Positions 62,424-64,000 of a stretch of 64,000 nt of DNA are shown here, piece by piece. Numbering within the stretch: the first letter of the stretch is position 1; every line of letters starts with the position of its first letter. The stretch spans positions 1 through 64,000 of the forward strand of contig CABIZO010000003.1 of NCBI GenBank assembly GCA_902363255.1, given 5' to 3'. Made by a program: the position numbers and the translations under genes. This DNA comes from Peptostreptococcaceae bacterium (GTDB lineage: Bacteria; Bacillota; Clostridia; Peptostreptococcales; Peptostreptococcaceae). A model generated the notes under the pieces. The model saw only the letters and a list, made by a program, of their open reading frames with translations. It made no database searches and was not told where the DNA came from.

Positions 62424-63608
62424 TTACTTATTATTTTTTAACCAAGTTATAGCACTGTATGCATGTATAGCTGCACCTGTTGGTAGTATATCCTCGTTGA
62501 ATACTACTTTGGGGTTATGCATTGGCTCTCCAAATTCTGGATTTTCATTTTTAGCTCCAGCACCTAATATGATATAAAGACTTGGGACTTCATATGAGTA
62601 AGAAGCGAAGTCTTCAGAACCCATTCCACCTGATTCAAACAGCATAACAGCTTGTTCACCTACTATATCTTTAATATATCCAGTGATTTCATGAGCTAAA
62701 TCATTGTTATTAGTTAGTGGCGGAACTGAAGATAATTCTATAAGTTCTGCTTCACCCCTAAATATTTTAGCTGTAGAAGTAACTATTTCATTCATTCTAC
62801 CAATTACGAAATCTCCCATTTCTTTATCTAGATATCTGAAGGTACCTTCCATAACAACTTCACCTGGTATTATGTTTGGAGCATCTCCTCCAACGAATTT
62901 ACCTATTGTTATGACTGCTGGCTTAACAGCTGGTATTTCTCTTACTAGTATAGTTTGAAGGCCTGAATATATGTGGTGAGCTATATTTATTGGGTCAACA
63001 CCAGTTTCAGGCATAGCTCCATGACATCCAGTTCCTTTTACAACTATTCTAAATCTAAAACATCCACCGATACTTGTACCTAAACCACATACTACTAAGT
63101 TTGAAGGTGTACCAGAGTTTACATGCATCGCCATAGCAGCATCAACATCTGGATTTTTAAGTACTCCAGCTTTTATCATTTTCTTAGCACCAGTAAATCC
63201 TTCTTCATCTGGTTGGAATACTAGTTTAACAGTACCTTCTATTAAGTCTTGGTTTTGTCTAAGTAATTTTGCTGCACCTAAAAGCATTGCTGTATGCATA
63301 TCATGTCCACATGAGTGCATAGCTCCATTAGTTGCTTTAAAGTCATAATTAGTAAGTTCTTCCATTGGTAGTGCATCCATATCAGCTCTTAATAAGAAAG
63401 TTTTTCCTGGTTTATTTCCTTTTATAGTAGCAACTATGCCACTTTCACATATTTCTTCAGGTTCATATCCCATTTCTTTTAGCTTACCTATTACAAAAGC
63501 TTTTGTTTTTGGTAACTCGGCTCCAACTTCTGGATTGCTATGAATTTCTCTTCTTATGGCAATTATTTGTTCTTTAATTGATTGTGCTTGTTCCATAAAT
63601 TTGTTCAT
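62424..63608 (-). CDS. M20 family amidohydrolase (YxeP/HipO-like)
   Basis: A 394-residue M20D amidohydrolase: metal ligands in HSCGHDMHTAMLLGAAK, FQPDEEG and ESGGMGSEDFASYS, with a dimerisation domain from about residue 185 to 300 (CHGAMPETGVDPI). It hydrolyses N-acyl amino acids, cysteine-derived amides or IAA-type conjugates. The start is ATG 63608, with AAGAGGT seven bases upstream; six codons further out lack a ribosome site. Confidence 0.88.
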   Translation of the reverse strand: MNKFMEQAQSIKEQIIAIRREIHSNPEVGAELPKTKAFVIGKLKEMGYEPEEICESGIVATIKGNKPGKTFLLRADMDALPMEELTNYDFKATNGAMHSCGHDMHTAMLLGAAKLLRQNQDLIEGTVKLVFQPDEEGFTGAKKMIKAGVLKNPDVDAAMAMHVNSGTPSNLVVCGLGTSIGGCFRFRIVVKGTGCHGAMPETGVDPINIAHHIYSGLQTILVREIPAVKPAVITIGKFVGGDAPNIIPGEVVMEGTFRYLDKEMGDFVIGRMNEIVTSTAKIFRGEAELIELSSVPPLTNNNDLAHEITGYIKDIVGEQAVMLFESGGMGSEDFASYSYEVPSLYIILGAGAKNENPEFGEPMHNPKVVFNEDILPTGAAIHAYSAITWLKNNK

Positions 63609-63837
63609 AAATTTACCTCTTTGCATATTTAAATTTTATTAAAAATATTATATATTATAAACTATTTTTAACATTTTAATTCAATTTAATATATAATGTT
63701 AGTTTTATTTTATATTTACTATCTTTATCTATTAGTAATAAATAGTATATACATTAATCCTACTTAAATATTTACTATTATTTCATTTTTTATTTTCCTA
63801 ATCCCTGTTTATTCAAGTCATGTTTAGATGATAAACG

Positions 63838-63866
63838 CCAAAATGGACATATATGGTCCACATTAT
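63838..63866. other. TGGAC palindrome
   Basis: TGGACATATATGGTCCA: TGGAC and GTCCA arms. With the following T-rich tract it may be a plus-strand terminator for a transcript from the left, or an operator. No gene is visible in 63609-64000. Confidence 0.35.
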
Positions 63867-63912
63867 TTTTTTTTTATTTTTTTTTATTTTTTTTCATTAT
63901 TTTTTTTTTACT
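63866..63912. other. Near-uninterrupted T tract
   Basis: About 45 bases consisting of T runs broken by single A or C residues. No gene; on the minus strand it is a long A tract that could act as an UP element for a leftward promoter. Confidence 0.5.
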
Positions 63913-64000
63913 ATTGACTTTTATAAGAATTTGATAATATAATTTTCAACATAATCCTACAAAAAAATTTATTATATTTCAAAATCATGTGAAAATTAAA

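Overview
The window is AT-rich, with strong GGAGG-type ribosome binding sites and mostly leftward genes. It carries family-A phage polymerase, YvrJ/DUF1659/DUF2922, Bce-type, T-box and PyrR elements. This points to an anaerobic Clostridia, most plausibly Peptostreptococcaceae (a Paraclostridium-like genome); that placement is inference from gene content and composition, not from a marker gene. No rRNA, tRNA or CRISPR array was seen.

Layout. 0-3.5 kb: an IS3 transposase tail, then codBA (cytosine uptake and deamination) behind a PyrR-type attenuator. 3.5-16 kb: an accessory zone of small membrane proteins, a PadR/DUF1048 operon, an M14 peptidase, a CPBP protease, a NatAB-like ABC exporter and an EamA transporter, mixed with many broken genes. 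16-24.5 kb: a zinc ribbon, a GNAT enzyme, a complete Bce-type module (response regulator, kinase, ABC ATPase, FtsX-like permease) with a BceR-like operator, an ECF sigma/anti-sigma pair and an ACT protein. 24.6-29.5 kb: an isolated phage replication module whose DNA polymerase gene contains two in-frame tandem repeats. 29.8-34 kb: a broken aminoglycoside adenylyltransferase, a BFD-like protein, the DUF1659-DUF2922-YvrJ operon, and an unusual overlapping pair (J-domain-like protein plus unknown protein). 34-42.5 kb: an Fe-alcohol dehydrogenase, truncated maa and lysR, a radical SAM protein, a ketopantoate reductase, a DUF421 protein and a secreted M28 aminopeptidase preceded by a T-box leader with two antiterminator/terminator units. 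42.9-52.5 kb: TauE/MarR, an SH3-NlpC/P60 hydrolase with WalR-like boxes, a 1-kb intergenic region holding two 188-bp direct repeats around an orphan T-box remnant, a tail-less FtsZ, FUSC/MarR, DUF2284, a C_GCAxxG protein, DUF1275 and a second CPBP protein. 52.6-60.7 kb: a molybdopterin oxidoreductase, HypA, an 896-residue iron-sulfur/FAD oxidoreductase, HypB, a TetR regulator and a frameshifted DUF5692-like gene. 60.9-64 kb: DUF434, an HTH regulator and an M20 amidohydrolase.

Themes. (1) RNA- and operator-based control is unusually readable here: PyrR, tandem T-box, MarR dyads, BceR and WalR boxes. (2) At least a dozen genes are decayed; several have lost exactly the catalytic middle while keeping both ends. 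(3) An intergenic repeat of about 70 bp recurs in both orientations through the accessory zone, usually beside a small or broken gene.
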